64,000 nt of DNA from an uncultured Muribaculaceae bacterium (GCA_910587425.1 CAJUKU010000008.1:1-64000), one strand, 5' to 3'. Positions 28,222 through 35,945 are shown, counted from the first letter of the stretch. Notes: generated from the letters alone by a model not told the origin. A program made the numbers and translations.

Positions 28222-28537
28222 GCAGACCGCATCGCAGAAGCCCGGTCAAGGGCAATGCGGGAGGGGCTGCAAGACATGTGAAAAGCGTTTACTCGACGCT
28301 CTTTCTTGGCTTTCAGAAATCTGGTAAATTTCAATCTCTGTCAAGAATGTAGCAAGCAGTAGATGCCTTGTGGATATGTATATTTTGTCCGATTACGGCG
28401 CGAGAGCGTTGGGTTGAGACATTTGACATATTCTGCGTGAGGCTTCTGCAAGTTTGCTCGTTCAACAGAGATGGGCAATACCAGAGCCTCTGAAAGTGGA
28501 ACGAGCAACAAGTATGGCTCTCACGCTTTATTTTATC
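28222..28537 (+). ncRNA. Candidate structured RNA or long LRR leader
   Basis: No coding frame covers this gene-free region on the plus strand, but it folds by eye into a chain of hairpins: CCGCAT/ATGCGG enclosing GCCC/GGGC (28228-28260); AGCG/CGCT (about 28284-28300); CTTGGC/GTCAAG enclosing GAAAT/ATTTC (about 28306-28345); CGGCGC/GCGTTG capped by a GAGA tetraloop (about 28396-28411); and a long final hairpin of GCGTGAG/CTCACGC (28435-28441, 28520-28526) with TTGCTCGTTC/GAACGAGCAA and CAGAG/CTCTG inside. TTTATTTTATC follows, as in a terminator. It starts just after a -7 box. It could be a stand-alone sRNA or a regulatory 5' leader of the LRR gene. It does not match tmRNA, SRP RNA or RNase P RNA. 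Confidence 0.5.
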
Positions 28538-28657
28538 ATATAACTAAAGTAAGAATATGAGTTTTTTTGAAATATTAGGTAATTATGCCGAATAGTGGTT
28601 GTAATATCTGCTGCCTTTTTACTAATATAAATAATAGACCAATTCATTAAGTAGCCT

Positions 28658-30154
28658 ATGAGAAAACTTTTACTCGTGACTCTATCGTTAGTCCTGACAC
28701 TGTCCTCTTTTGCGGTGAATTTTACGGACGGCGATTTCACTTTTTCAATCAATGAGGATGGTACAACCTGCACTATCCAAGCTACAACCCTCACATCGGG
28801 AAAGCTGGTAATCCCTTCTAAAGTTGCATACAAAGGGAATGATCTGATAGTTACAGCTATAGGGAAGTATGCGTTTGCCGATATTACCGATTTTACCGGA
28901 GATATTGTTATTCCAAACAGCATTACTACTATCGGTGAAAACGCTTTCCACAGATGCTCCGGCTTTACAGGTAATCTAGTTATTCCAAACAGTGTCACCA
29001 CTATAGGAACACTGGCTTTTGCTGGATGTACCGGTTTGACCGGCGATCTTGTTATTCCAAACAGTGTTAAAACTATGGGAGATCAGGTGTTTAATGGTTG
29101 CTCAGGCTTTTCCGGAGCTTTAGTAATTTCAAATAGTGTTACTACCATAGGCTATGCGGCATTTGCCCGATGCTCAGGTTTAACCGGAGATCTTGTTATT
29201 CCAAATAGTGTCACAACTATTGGGGATCAAGCGTTTCATAGTTGCTCTGGATTTACCGGCGATCTTGTGATTCCAAACAATGTTACAACAATCGGAGAGG
29301 CTTCATTTGAGAGGTGTACCGGTTTAACTGGAAATCTTTTTATTTCCAATAGTGTTACTGCTGTAGGTCATAATGCATTCTACGGTTGTACCGGCTTTAC
29401 CGGTGATCTTGTTATTCCAAACGGTGTCATTACTATTGGCAGTGCTGCATTTTACGGCTGTACTGGCTTTACCGGAAAACTTGATATTTCAAGTAGTGTC
29501 ACTACTATAGAGGAATATGCGTTCGCTGTTTGCACTGGCTTAACTGGTAACCTTGTTATTCCAAGCAGCGTTACTAATCTCGGTGGATTTTCATTTTATA
29601 GTTGTACCGGATTTACCGGTGATCTGATTCTGCCAGATGGGTTGACGACAGTGAGCGATGAATGTTTTTATGGTTGCGAAGGGTTGAACGGAAATCTTTA
29701 TCTTCCATCTTCAATTTGCTCCCTCGGATATTATCCTTTTCGTGGCACCAAGTTTCGCACCGTTCACTCACTTAATACTACTCCACCGATATATTCATCC
29801 AGTTCATTTCCTGATGTTTCTGTCTTCGACAAAGATAATCTACAGGCTACCCTCTATGTCCCGGATAGTAGCGTAGAGGCATATAAAGCCTCAGATGTTT
29901 GGAAGGACTTTTTTAAGATTCTGCCTATGAGTGGTTTAGGAGATAGCGCGATTGATGGTGTGACTGCCGATGACATAAGCGTGACAGTTGTGGATGGGAA
30001 TATTGTGATCACAGCACAGGAGAGCGCTTTGACTGAGGTGTTTAATCTCGCAGGTGTGAAGTTGCGTTCAACTACTGACCGCCGCATCTCTGACCTAAAC
30101 CATGGAGTTTACATAGTGCGCGTTGCCGGTAAGGTGTTCAAAGTGAGTATCTGA
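28658..30154 (+). CDS. BspA-type leucine-rich repeat surface protein
   Basis: A 498-residue secreted protein. A signal peptide (KLLLVTLSLVLTLSSFAVNF) is followed by a short domain and twelve tandem 24-residue repeats (residues 79-366) of the pattern FTGxLVIPNSVTTIGxxAFxxCxG, the LRR_5/BspA type. A capping region follows, and the last about 65 residues (VFNLAGVKLRS, then LNHGVYIVRVAGKVFKVSI) look like a short type IX secretion C-terminal sorting domain. Such proteins bind host or bacterial surface ligands. PorU and PorQ of the type IX system are encoded in this window. The gene is more AT-rich than its neighbours, suggesting transfer or repeat-driven evolution. Confidence 0.88.
   Translation: MRKLLLVTLSLVLTLSSFAVNFTDGDFTFSINEDGTTCTIQATTLTSGKLVIPSKVAYKGNDLIVTAIGKYAFADITDFTGDIVIPNSITTIGENAFHRCSGFTGNLVIPNSVTTIGTLAFAGCTGLTGDLVIPNSVKTMGDQVFNGCSGFSGALVISNSVTTIGYAAFARCSGLTGDLVIPNSVTTIGDQAFHSCSGFTGDLVIPNNVTTIGEASFERCTGLTGNLFISNSVTAVGHNAFYGCTGFTGDLVIPNGVITIGSAAFYGCTGFTGKLDISSSVTTIEEYAFAVCTGLTGNLVIPSSVTNLGGFSFYSCTGFTGDLILPDGLTTVSDECFYGCEGLNGNLYLPSSICSLGYYPFRGTKFRTVHSLNTTPPIYSSSSFPDVSVFDKDNLQATLYVPDSSVEAYKASDVWKDFFKILPMSGLGDSAIDGVTADDISVTVVDGNIVITAQESALTEVFNLAGVKLRSTTDRRISDLNHGVYIVRVAGKVFKVSI
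28892..29755 (+). repeat. Twelve 72-bp tandem repeats coding LRR units
   Basis: Each unit encodes 24 residues and repeats DNA phrases such as GTTATTCCAAACAGTGT and ACCGGTGATCTT with variation. Repeats 1 to 10 are most alike; the last two are diverged and cap the solenoid. Recombination between units could change the repeat number. Confidence 0.9.
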
Positions 30155-30183
30155 TTTTCCATACTTACGATTCGAACCAATGT

Positions 30184-30224
30184 ATTGGGGCAGTCTGATA
30201 ATGGGCTGCCCCATATTTTTATTT
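30184..30224 (+). terminator. Terminator of the LRR gene
   Basis: Stem TGGGGCAG / CTGCCCCA with a 12-base loop and then TATTTTTATTT; about 30 bases after the stop. Confidence 0.85.
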
Positions 30225-30452
30225 AGGTGTTGATCATCACGGCTATAAATGTGAGAAATGATTTCATCCCTTGGTTAAATAGCATGTTATCAGGATGTTA
30301 AATTGTGTAATTGATTACGAATCAGAATTTGTCGTTTTGGAACAACCACATGGGTATGGATGCGCTCATCGAGAAACTATGTGGTAAGTAGTGACAGTTT
30401 TTGTTGTTGTGAAGTTTATTAGGGACTTTTGGTGAAGAAAGTGGTGAAAATG
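30225..30452. other. Gene-free region before rpmE2
   Basis: Between the LRR terminator and the rpmE2 promoter I see no open frame and no strong hairpin. The only recognisable element is the sequence GTGAAGAAAGTG (30432-30443), preceded by GGACTTTTG, which is shared with 28151-28162 (preceded by GGCTTTA). Confidence 0.5.
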
Positions 30453-30483
30453 TTGGCTGTTTGGCGGGAAATGCGTAAATTTG
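30453..30483 (+). promoter_or_regulatory. Promoter of rpmE2
   Basis: -33 TTGG (30453-30456, one mismatch to TTTG), 19 bases, -7 TAAATTTG (30476-30483). A direct repeat GTGAAGAAAGTGGTGAAAATG lies just upstream (30432 onward) and may be a regulator site. Confidence 0.7.
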
Positions 30484-30558
30484 CACGCCATTACAGAAGT
30501 CCGCCTTACCAGCGGAGTCGAAAAGTAACTGAGTAATAACGCAATAACATTCATAGAA

Positions 30559-30813
30559 ATGAAAAAAGACCTCCATCCTTCAAACTATCGCGAAGTAGTG
30601 TTCAAAGACATGTCGAACGACGAGATTTTCATCACTCGCTCTACTATCGCTGCTAAGGAAACAATTGAAGTGGACGGTGTTACCTATCCCCTCGTGAAGC
30701 TTGAAATCACCAGCGCATCACACCCCTTCTTCACAGGCAAGCAGAAGCTCGTCGACACTGCAGGTCGCGTTGACAAGTTCATGTCGCGCTACGGCAACCG
30801 CAAGAAGAAATAA
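30559..30813 (+). CDS. rpmE2: 50S ribosomal protein L31 type B
   Basis: An 84-residue L31. It begins MKKDLHPSNYREVVFKDMSN and ends SHPFFTGKQKLVDTAGRVDK with a basic tail. The zinc-binding cysteines of type A L31 are absent, so this is the zinc-independent type B. In many bacteria type B paralogues are induced on zinc limitation; whether this genome also has type A is not visible here. Confidence 0.95.
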   Translation: MKKDLHPSNYREVVFKDMSNDEIFITRSTIAAKETIEVDGVTYPLVKLEITSASHPFFTGKQKLVDTAGRVDKFMSRYGNRKKK

Positions 30814-30902
30814 TTAGCGCAAAAAAAAGAGATAAACGGCTTTGGGGTGCACCTCCGCATAGGTAGTGACATTACTCGTCATTGAGCCGTGAAAAGAATG
30901 AC

Positions 30903-30938
30903 AGACGGCGCAGCTCCGGTATGGATGCTGCGCCGTCT
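30903..30938. terminator. Hairpin between convergent rpmE2 and ispH
   Basis: A perfect 12-bp stem AGACGGCGCAGC / GCTGCGCCGTCT with a 12-base loop between convergent genes. T tracts on both sides are weak, so it is a probable bidirectional terminator by position. Confidence 0.6.
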
Positions 30939-30966
30939 GCTATGTCTGTTGTAAGTCGGAGAGGGT

Positions 30967-31842
30967 TCAGTCTGGCGTGATCAGCGACAATGCGCGCTGA
31001 CGTACCTCCTCCATCAGCCAGCTCGGGGTCGAGGTGGCTCCACAGATGCCTATTGATGCCGCTCCGTCAAGCCAGGATGCCTCTATGGCGTCGGGGCCGG
31101 CGATAAGGTGCGTGCGAGGGTTCACTCCGAGGCATTCGGAGTAAAGCACGCGTCCGTTGCTACTCTTCGCCCCGCTGACAAAGAGCACTACGTCGTGGGC
31201 GGCGGCGAAGCGGCGCAATGCGTCGGCACGACCGGACACCTGGCGGCATATCGTGTCATAATGGTCGAACCGGATATCGGGTGCCTTGCGGCGCTCTATC
31301 TCAGCTATCATGTGCGAGAAGCCTTCGGGCGATTTAGTGGTCTGTGAGTATAGCGCTATGGGTTGCCGGAAGTCGATGGTATCAAGTCCGCTTATATCTT
31401 CGGCGACGATAGCCTTCGACTCTGTCTGCCCGACCAGTCCGTTGACCTCGGCGTGACCATGTTTCCCATATATGATGATCTGTGTGTCGGAGCCGGCATT
31501 GTCATACGTCTGCTTGATGCGGCTTTGCAGCCTCAGCACGACGGGGCATGTGGCATCGATGATCTCGATGTTGTTGCGTCGAGCTAGCTCATAAGTGGAC
31601 GGCGGCTCCCCGTGGGCGCGCAACAGAACCTTCACATCATGAAGGTGCTCAAGATCAGCGTGGGTTATGGTTATAAGTCCACGTTGCCGCAGCCTCTCGA
31701 CCTCGGCAGAGTTGTGCACTATATCGCCCAGGCAGTACAGGCGCCCCTCTTTATCGAGCACCTCCTCAGCCTTGCGTATGGCGGTGACCACTCCGAAGCA
31801 GAATCCCGATCCGGGGTCGATCTCTACCGTTACACTCATCAT
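30967..31842 (-). CDS. ispH: 4-hydroxy-3-methylbut-2-enyl diphosphate reductase IspH
   Basis: A 291-residue iron-sulfur enzyme making IPP and DMAPP in the last step of the MEP isoprenoid pathway. The three cluster cysteines are in GFCFGV (Cys15), DATCPVV and GICGATSTP. Two start codons are adjacent (31842 and 31839); both overlap the cmk stop, so the genes are translationally coupled. Third gene of porQ-cmk-ispH. Confidence 0.95.
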   Translation of the reverse strand: MMSVTVEIDPGSGFCFGVVTAIRKAEEVLDKEGRLYCLGDIVHNSAEVERLRQRGLITITHADLEHLHDVKVLLRAHGEPPSTYELARRNNIEIIDATCPVVLRLQSRIKQTYDNAGSDTQIIIYGKHGHAEVNGLVGQTESKAIVAEDISGLDTIDFRQPIALYSQTTKSPEGFSHMIAEIERRKAPDIRFDHYDTICRQVSGRADALRRFAAAHDVVLFVSGAKSSNGRVLYSECLGVNPRTHLIAGPDAIEASWLDGAASIGICGATSTPSWLMEEVRQRALSLITPD

Positions 31843-32528
31843 CCTACGGTTTTGCGGTATTGTTCCATCATCCAGGAATCCTGTTCGGCAGGAGTCATGT
31901 GGGAGTTGTCGAGCACGATGGCGTCGGCAGCTTTGCGTAGCGGGCTTTCCGCACGTGTCTCATCGATATGGTCGCGGTTGCGCACGTTTTCGAGCACCTC
32001 ATCATACGGTGCCGGTGTGCCTTTGGCGCAAAGCTCGTCATAACGACGCCGGGCACGCGTCTCGGCGGATGCGGTGACGAAAATCTTGAGTTCGGCGTCG
32101 GGGAATACGGTAGTGCCGATGTCGCGACCGTCCATCACTATTCCGCGCTCGCTACCCATGCGGCGCTGTTGCCCTGTGAGGGCATGGCGCACTTCCGGAA
32201 CCGCCGCTATCGGCGATACGTTCTCGCTCACCTCCATGCTGCGGATCTCCGCTTCGACATCCTCTCCGTTGAGGAGTGTGTGCTGCGTGGCGCCGCAAGG
32301 GAGGAAATCGATGGTTATGTCAGCAAGCGCGCCGGCGAGTCGGGCAGTGTCGACAGTGTGGTCAGCTCCGATCATGCCGTGGCGCATGGCGAAAAGTGTG
32401 ACGGCACGGTACATAGCACCTGAATCAATGTAGCGGTAGCCTATTTCAGAGGCGAGTCGGCGTGCCATGGTGCTTTTGCCGGATGATGAGTAGCCGTCGA
32501 TGGCTATGATTATTTTTTTGTGGTTCAT
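31839..32528 (-). CDS. cmk: Cytidylate kinase
   Basis: A 229-residue nucleoside monophosphate kinase phosphorylating CMP and dCMP. The P-loop is AIDGYSSSGKSTMARRLA, followed by YRYIDSGAMYRAVTL, and IVMDGRDIGTTVFPDAELK further on. The frame extends to 32648 but this would run 31 codons into porQ; the ATG at 32528, four residues before the first strand, is the start. Confidence 0.95.
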   Translation of the reverse strand: MNHKKIIIAIDGYSSSGKSTMARRLASEIGYRYIDSGAMYRAVTLFAMRHGMIGADHTVDTARLAGALADITIDFLPCGATQHTLLNGEDVEAEIRSMEVSENVSPIAAVPEVRHALTGQQRRMGSERGIVMDGRDIGTTVFPDAELKIFVTASAETRARRRYDELCAKGTPAPYDEVLENVRNRDHIDETRAESPLRKAADAIVLDNSHMTPAEQDSWMMEQYRKTVG

Positions 32529-32554
32529 GTATGTATCGGTTTGTGTGTATATGT

Positions 32555-33580
32555 TCAGTTGATGATTTGCGAAAGCGATAGCGACAGGTTGAGCATGAGT
32601 GTTGTGGCGCTGCGGTGAGGCTGTGCGAAAGCCACCGAGACTCCCCATCCCGAGGCGTTGAATCCGGCTCCGATTGAGAATCCGCTCAACAGGTTGCGGG
32701 AGTATGCCGCCATGTCGGTCCGCACCTTATAATTATAGCCGATGCCGAGGTTGAATCTGTCGGACGGGATGAAATCTGCAGCGAAAACGAGGTGACGGAA
32801 CAGATCGGACGCGAACGACTGTTTGATTTCCGGTTGCTGGGCTACAGTGCCGTTTCCGGCGTCGTAGTACGGAAGGTGCCAACGGGTGAGATTCCATGCT
32901 GTTATAGAGAACCGAATAGGAAGCCCGGGGAATGATTGCGTCCATCCGAGACGCACGTCGACCGGCACGCGCTCGTATCGTTCGTTGAAGCGTTTCACCT
33001 GTCCGCCGAGGTTCACAACTGCAGCCGAGAGTGACAGGTCGCGGTCCGGATCGTAATAGTTGATGCCGAGATCTACCGCCACAGCCATGGCTGTGTAGAT
33101 GTCGTAGGAGCTGTAGATCCATTTCAATGTGGCACCGCCGCGCAGACAGTCGGTGATGTCGCGCGAATAGATTGCGCTAACGGCTATGTCTTTAGGTGAG
33201 AATGTTCCGTCGGTAGTGCCGTCTATGTCGGTGCGTGGCATCGAGCCATAGCCGAAATATCGGACACCTATGGCGTATGCGCTGCGGTAATCGGCGCGGT
33301 TGGCAAACATCGCGGATGCGAAATTAGCACCGGCGATGTAGCGCATGTAGCCGAGGGCTATCTCCTGGCGGTACTCCGGACCGAGAAGGGCGGGATTCTG
33401 TTCAACTGATGGTAGTCCGGCGTCAAGAGCTGAAATGTTTATGCCTCCGAGACCGTATGTGTGTGCCGACGACGGTATGTCGAGGAAACGGTATGCGCCT
33501 GAGTCGTCGGCTACGGCGGTCGCCGCAGTTGCCGTCAGTAGTATGGCTGTCAGTGTATGTCGGATAAATGCAACTGTCAT
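32555..33580 (-). CDS. porQ: Type IX secretion system protein PorQ
   Basis: A 341-residue outer-membrane beta-barrel with a signal peptide (LTAILLTATAATAVADD). The N-terminal YRFLDIPSSAHTYGLGGINIS and VEQNPALLGPE followed by many amphipathic strands match PorQ, a homologue of PorV. PorQ interacts with the PorU/PorZ sortase complex and is needed for attachment of type IX cargo. The gene order porQ-cmk-ispH is, to my knowledge, common in Bacteroidales. Confidence 0.85.
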   Translation of the reverse strand: MTVAFIRHTLTAILLTATAATAVADDSGAYRFLDIPSSAHTYGLGGINISALDAGLPSVEQNPALLGPEYRQEIALGYMRYIAGANFASAMFANRADYRSAYAIGVRYFGYGSMPRTDIDGTTDGTFSPKDIAVSAIYSRDITDCLRGGATLKWIYSSYDIYTAMAVAVDLGINYYDPDRDLSLSAAVVNLGGQVKRFNERYERVPVDVRLGWTQSFPGLPIRFSITAWNLTRWHLPYYDAGNGTVAQQPEIKQSFASDLFRHLVFAADFIPSDRFNLGIGYNYKVRTDMAAYSRNLLSGFSIGAGFNASGWGVSVAFAQPHRSATTLMLNLSLSLSQIIN

Positions 33581-33640
33581 TGTTGATCGTTGTACGCGCT
33601 TATGTACATATTGTTATAAACGCGTTTTCCCACGACTTAT

Positions 33641-33679
33641 TATGCCGTGCCGGCAATGTCTGATAGCCGGTACGGCGTA
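33641..33679 (-). other. 14-bp hairpin in the porQ leader
   Basis: TATGCCGTGCCGGC pairs with GCCGGTACGGCGTA (two G-T pairs) around an 11-base loop. It falls inside the 110-base leader predicted from the porQ promoter. No T tract follows, so an mRNA structure or protein site is more likely than a terminator. Confidence 0.6.
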
Positions 33680-33698
33680 TTAGCGGTGAAAATGTCAA

Positions 33699-33729
33699 CA
33701 AAGATAAAACAATAATAATCATTCTCAAA
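33699..33729 (-). promoter_or_regulatory. Promoter of porQ-cmk-ispH
   Basis: Minus strand -33 TTTG (33726-33729), 19 bases, -7 TATCTTTG (33699-33706). Confidence 0.85.
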
Positions 33730-33744
33730 ATAGGAGGTCATGAT

Positions 33745-33775
33745 TTTGCATATTCGGGGCGTCTGGCTACTTTTG
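33745..33775 (+). promoter_or_regulatory. Promoter of the TonB-domain gene
   Basis: -33 TTTG (33745-33748), 19 bases, -7 TACTTTTG (33768-33775). The expected start of RNA is only about 10 bases before the ATG at 33793. It is divergent from the porQ promoter, whose -33 box is 15 bases away. Confidence 0.85.
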
Positions 33776-33792
33776 TGATGCTTTAGAACAAG

Positions 33793-34299
33793 ATGATAAA
33801 CCGCCTTAAATTGTCCATTATCACTATCCGGAATATAAATCTTGCGCGCCGCAGCCAGCTGCTTCTCACGGCCGGCTGCATAATGGCGATCTCCTCTCTT
33901 GCCGCTCTACCGGCTTCGGCGCAGCAGCGGCGGGTCGTCATGTACCAGACGATAGTGCAGGGTAACCGTATGGTCGACATAGAGGCGTTTGTGCCTGATG
34001 CTGTCGATGAGCAGCCACAGTTTCCGGGTGGTGATGCCGCGATGATCCGCTTTATAAACCGTGAGCGCCGCTATCCTGTGGATGCCTATAATGCCGGAGT
34101 GGAGGGGCGTGTGCTGTGCAGTTTCATTGTTGCTCCTGACGGTACGATTGTCAGCCCGGAGGTGATACGCGGTGTCGAGGATAGCCTGAACCGCGAGGCG
34201 CTCCGTGTCATATCGTCCATGCCGAGGTGGATAGCCGGCAGGATAGCGGGGGAGAGTGTGCCGGTCTACTGCATCCTCGCCATTCCGTTCCGCCTCTGA
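33793..34299 (+). CDS. TonB C-terminal domain protein
   Basis: A 168-residue exported protein. A hydrophobic segment ending in ALPASAQQ looks like a cleavable signal rather than a TonB anchor. Residues about 72-168 carry the TonB_C fold: QPQFPGGDAAMIRFINRERR, GVEGRVLCSFIVAPDGTIVS, and NREALRVISSMPRW. There is no proline-rich linker, so this is probably a periplasmic relative and not a working energy transducer. Its last 34 bases overlap the end of the convergent membrane-protein gene. Confidence 0.75.
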   Translation: MINRLKLSIITIRNINLARRSQLLLTAGCIMAISSLAALPASAQQRRVVMYQTIVQGNRMVDIEAFVPDAVDEQPQFPGGDAAMIRFINRERRYPVDAYNAGVEGRVLCSFIVAPDGTIVSPEVIRGVEDSLNREALRVISSMPRWIAGRIAGESVPVYCILAIPFRL

Positions 34300-34652
34300 A
34301 CGGCGTTGCGCAGCGGACGGATGAAAAGCCAGTCGCAGATATTGGCTGCGAGTGCCACAATAATAGCCAGATAAACGAGATACATCATGATGTCGCCGGT
34401 GACGATCTCCGGTGCCTCAAGTGTCTGCCGCAAGAAACGTGCGGCGAATATTCCTGTAGCTACGAGCGCGATGACGCATGTGGCTATCTCGATCCGTGCC
34501 GCTACCCGGCGCTGCCGGTCGGGGAGCCTGTTGAGCACTTTTCGTGTGAACCATGGCGATTCGGGTGCGCGCGGTAGAGTGCGCATTGCATCGGCGAGGC
34601 GTTGCTCCTGTGCGGGTGATATATCTTGTTGTTTGAGTTTGTCGGTTTTCAT
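34266..34652 (-). CDS. Small two-helix membrane protein of the sigma operon
   Basis: A 128-residue protein with a polar N-terminus (about 50 residues) and two membrane helices (IATCVIALVATGIFAA and MYLVYLAIIVALAANICDW). It lies 70 bases after the ECF sigma gene on the same strand. This layout, soluble N-terminus then membrane helices, recalls anti-sigma factors, but I see no zinc motif or other marker, so that is only a suggestion. Its 3' end overlaps the TonB-domain gene on the other strand by 34 bases. Confidence 0.65.
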   Translation of the reverse strand: MKTDKLKQQDISPAQEQRLADAMRTLPRAPESPWFTRKVLNRLPDRQRRVAARIEIATCVIALVATGIFAARFLRQTLEAPEIVTGDIMMYLVYLAIIVALAANICDWLFIRPLRNAVQRRNGMARMQ

Positions 34653-34722
34653 TTTGTTCGGTTTCCAGACTTGTTTACGTGTATGAAATATGCTGTCGCT
34701 CAGTAAATCTGACGCCTGACGC

Positions 34723-35256
34723 TCAGCTTTCCATCGCCTTTGCCATCTTTGTGCGCGCCCGTGAGAGATACACTTTCACGGTGCCTTCGGGCAGTCCGGT
34801 GATGCGTGTGATCTCTTTTATCGGGCGGTCCTCGTTGTAGCGCAATATGATCAGAGTGCGTTCGGTGGGTGAAAGTGTGTTGAGCGCCACCTGTATGTCG
34901 TGGCGTATATCCTGGCTCTCATAGCCGGATGAGCCTGTCGACGGTGCCGATGTGAGGTCATCGATCGATGCCGTGGGGTGTTCTGCCCGCATTGTGGAGA
35001 TAAACTCATTGTAGGCAATGCGGTATAGCCACGTTCCGAACCGTGCGATCCCTTGAAACGAGCGTATCGACAGATATGCCTTTATGAAGGTTTCCTGTGC
35101 GATGTCGTCGGTCAGCGGTGCATTTCCACCTGTAAGGTTGTAGATGAAACTGCGCAGACGTGGACTGTACTCGTCGACGAGGCGTCCGAATGCGCGGCGG
35201 TCGTCAGCCGCCACGCATCGTGTTATGAGCGATATTTCTTCAAATTTGCTCAGCAT
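34723..35256 (-). CDS. ECF-type RNA polymerase sigma factor
   Basis: A 177-residue sigma-70 family factor with only regions 2 and 4. Region 2: RAFGRLVDEYSPRLRSFIYN, DDIAQETFIKAYLSI, FGTWLYRIAYNEFI. Region 4: LSPTERTLIILRYNEDRPIK, TGLPEGTVKVYLSRARTKMA. It starts within the last 17 bases of the upstream DUF6249-like gene. An ECF-type promoter upstream of that gene suggests autoregulation. Confidence 0.92.
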   Translation of the reverse strand: MLSKFEEISLITRCVAADDRRAFGRLVDEYSPRLRSFIYNLTGGNAPLTDDIAQETFIKAYLSIRSFQGIARFGTWLYRIAYNEFISTMRAEHPTASIDDLTSAPSTGSSGYESQDIRHDIQVALNTLSPTERTLIILRYNEDRPIKEITRITGLPEGTVKVYLSRARTKMAKAMES

Positions 35257-35884
35257 CGCTCCCTTGATTGCGGGTGCTGTTACGGAGTTGACGGCGTCCG
35301 GTGAGGTAGACGATCAGGCGTGCCACACCTATGACTACAGGGATAAGCATCAGCACTACCATTTCTTCGGTATCACAGATGGCGAAGAAGAGCATCAAGG
35401 TAGCTCCGATGCCGATCCAGAGCAGTGAAGTGCGGAGTTGGCGCAGCGAAAGGTCGATGGGTGTCGATCCGGTATAGAATGATTCAGGCAGTTGATATCC
35501 GCATCGGAGTGCGTTCTCTATCAGGCGGTAGCGGTCGAGCAGTCTGTTGCGTTTCTGTCTGAGGTAAATGACCATAAGTGTTATTACCGTGACAGGGAAC
35601 ACGAGTATAGCCACTATAGAGATTGACGCCTCCATGAAGCGGCGTGCCACTTCTTTCTTGTACTCGTATTTGTTGTATTGGTTTTCCTCGGCTACCGAGC
35701 TGTCGCTGATGTATACGGGTATCTGGTTGAGGTCGGCGATTGTAGTGTCGCTTACAGCTGCTATCGTACGGCTCACAGCCTGCTTGACGATCTGGTCGAC
35801 ATCGATATCGTGGTTTACAGCTGATGCCTGGACAGCGCAAAGAAGCGCGACAAACGGAAGTAGTATTCGGTGTATAAGTTTCAT
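35240..35884 (-). CDS. DUF6249-like membrane protein
   Basis: A 214-residue protein: signal peptide (LLPFVALLCAVQASAVNH), a periplasmic stretch of about 60 residues, then a helix (EASISIVAILVFPVTVITLMV), a cytoplasmic loop RQKRNRLLDRYRLIENALRC and two further helices. The arrangement (helix, then RYRLIENALRCGYQLPESF) matches DUF6249 proteins that are often encoded with ECF sigma factors in Bacteroidetes. A sensing or regulatory partner of the sigma factor is plausible. It is the first gene of the sigma operon. Confidence 0.7.
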   Translation of the reverse strand: MKLIHRILLPFVALLCAVQASAVNHDIDVDQIVKQAVSRTIAAVSDTTIADLNQIPVYISDSSVAEENQYNKYEYKKEVARRFMEASISIVAILVFPVTVITLMVIYLRQKRNRLLDRYRLIENALRCGYQLPESFYTGSTPIDLSLRQLRTSLLWIGIGATLMLFFAICDTEEMVVLMLIPVVIGVARLIVYLTGRRQLRNSTRNQGSDAEQI

Positions 35885-35917
35885 TGTTTAATTGATTTTT
35901 TATGATTCTGTCTTATT

Positions 35918-35945
35918 GACGCACTATCTGGTGCGAAAGGTTACA
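35918..35945 (-). promoter_or_regulatory. ECF-type promoter of the sigma operon
   Basis: Minus strand TGTAACCTTT (35936-35945), 14 bases, CGTC (35918-35921). This resembles the general ECF pattern (AAC-rich -35, CGTC -10) and not the housekeeping TTTG/TAnnTTTG form. It lies 34 bases before the first ATG of the operon, consistent with autoregulation by the encoded ECF factor. Confidence 0.6.

Noticed and set aside
28222..28537. tmRNA, SRP RNA or RNase P RNA
   Set aside because: None of the conserved core sequences of these RNAs is present, such as the tRNA-like end of tmRNA or the GGAAGG loop of SRP RNA.
28528..29001. Minus-strand frame over the start of the LRR gene
   Set aside because: It mirrors the repeat-coding strand (repeated antisense phrases) and has no start region or promoter.
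28892..29755. Tandem repeats considered as a CRISPR array
   Set aside because: The units are 72 bp, in frame and code for LRR repeats; there are no spacers of unique sequence.
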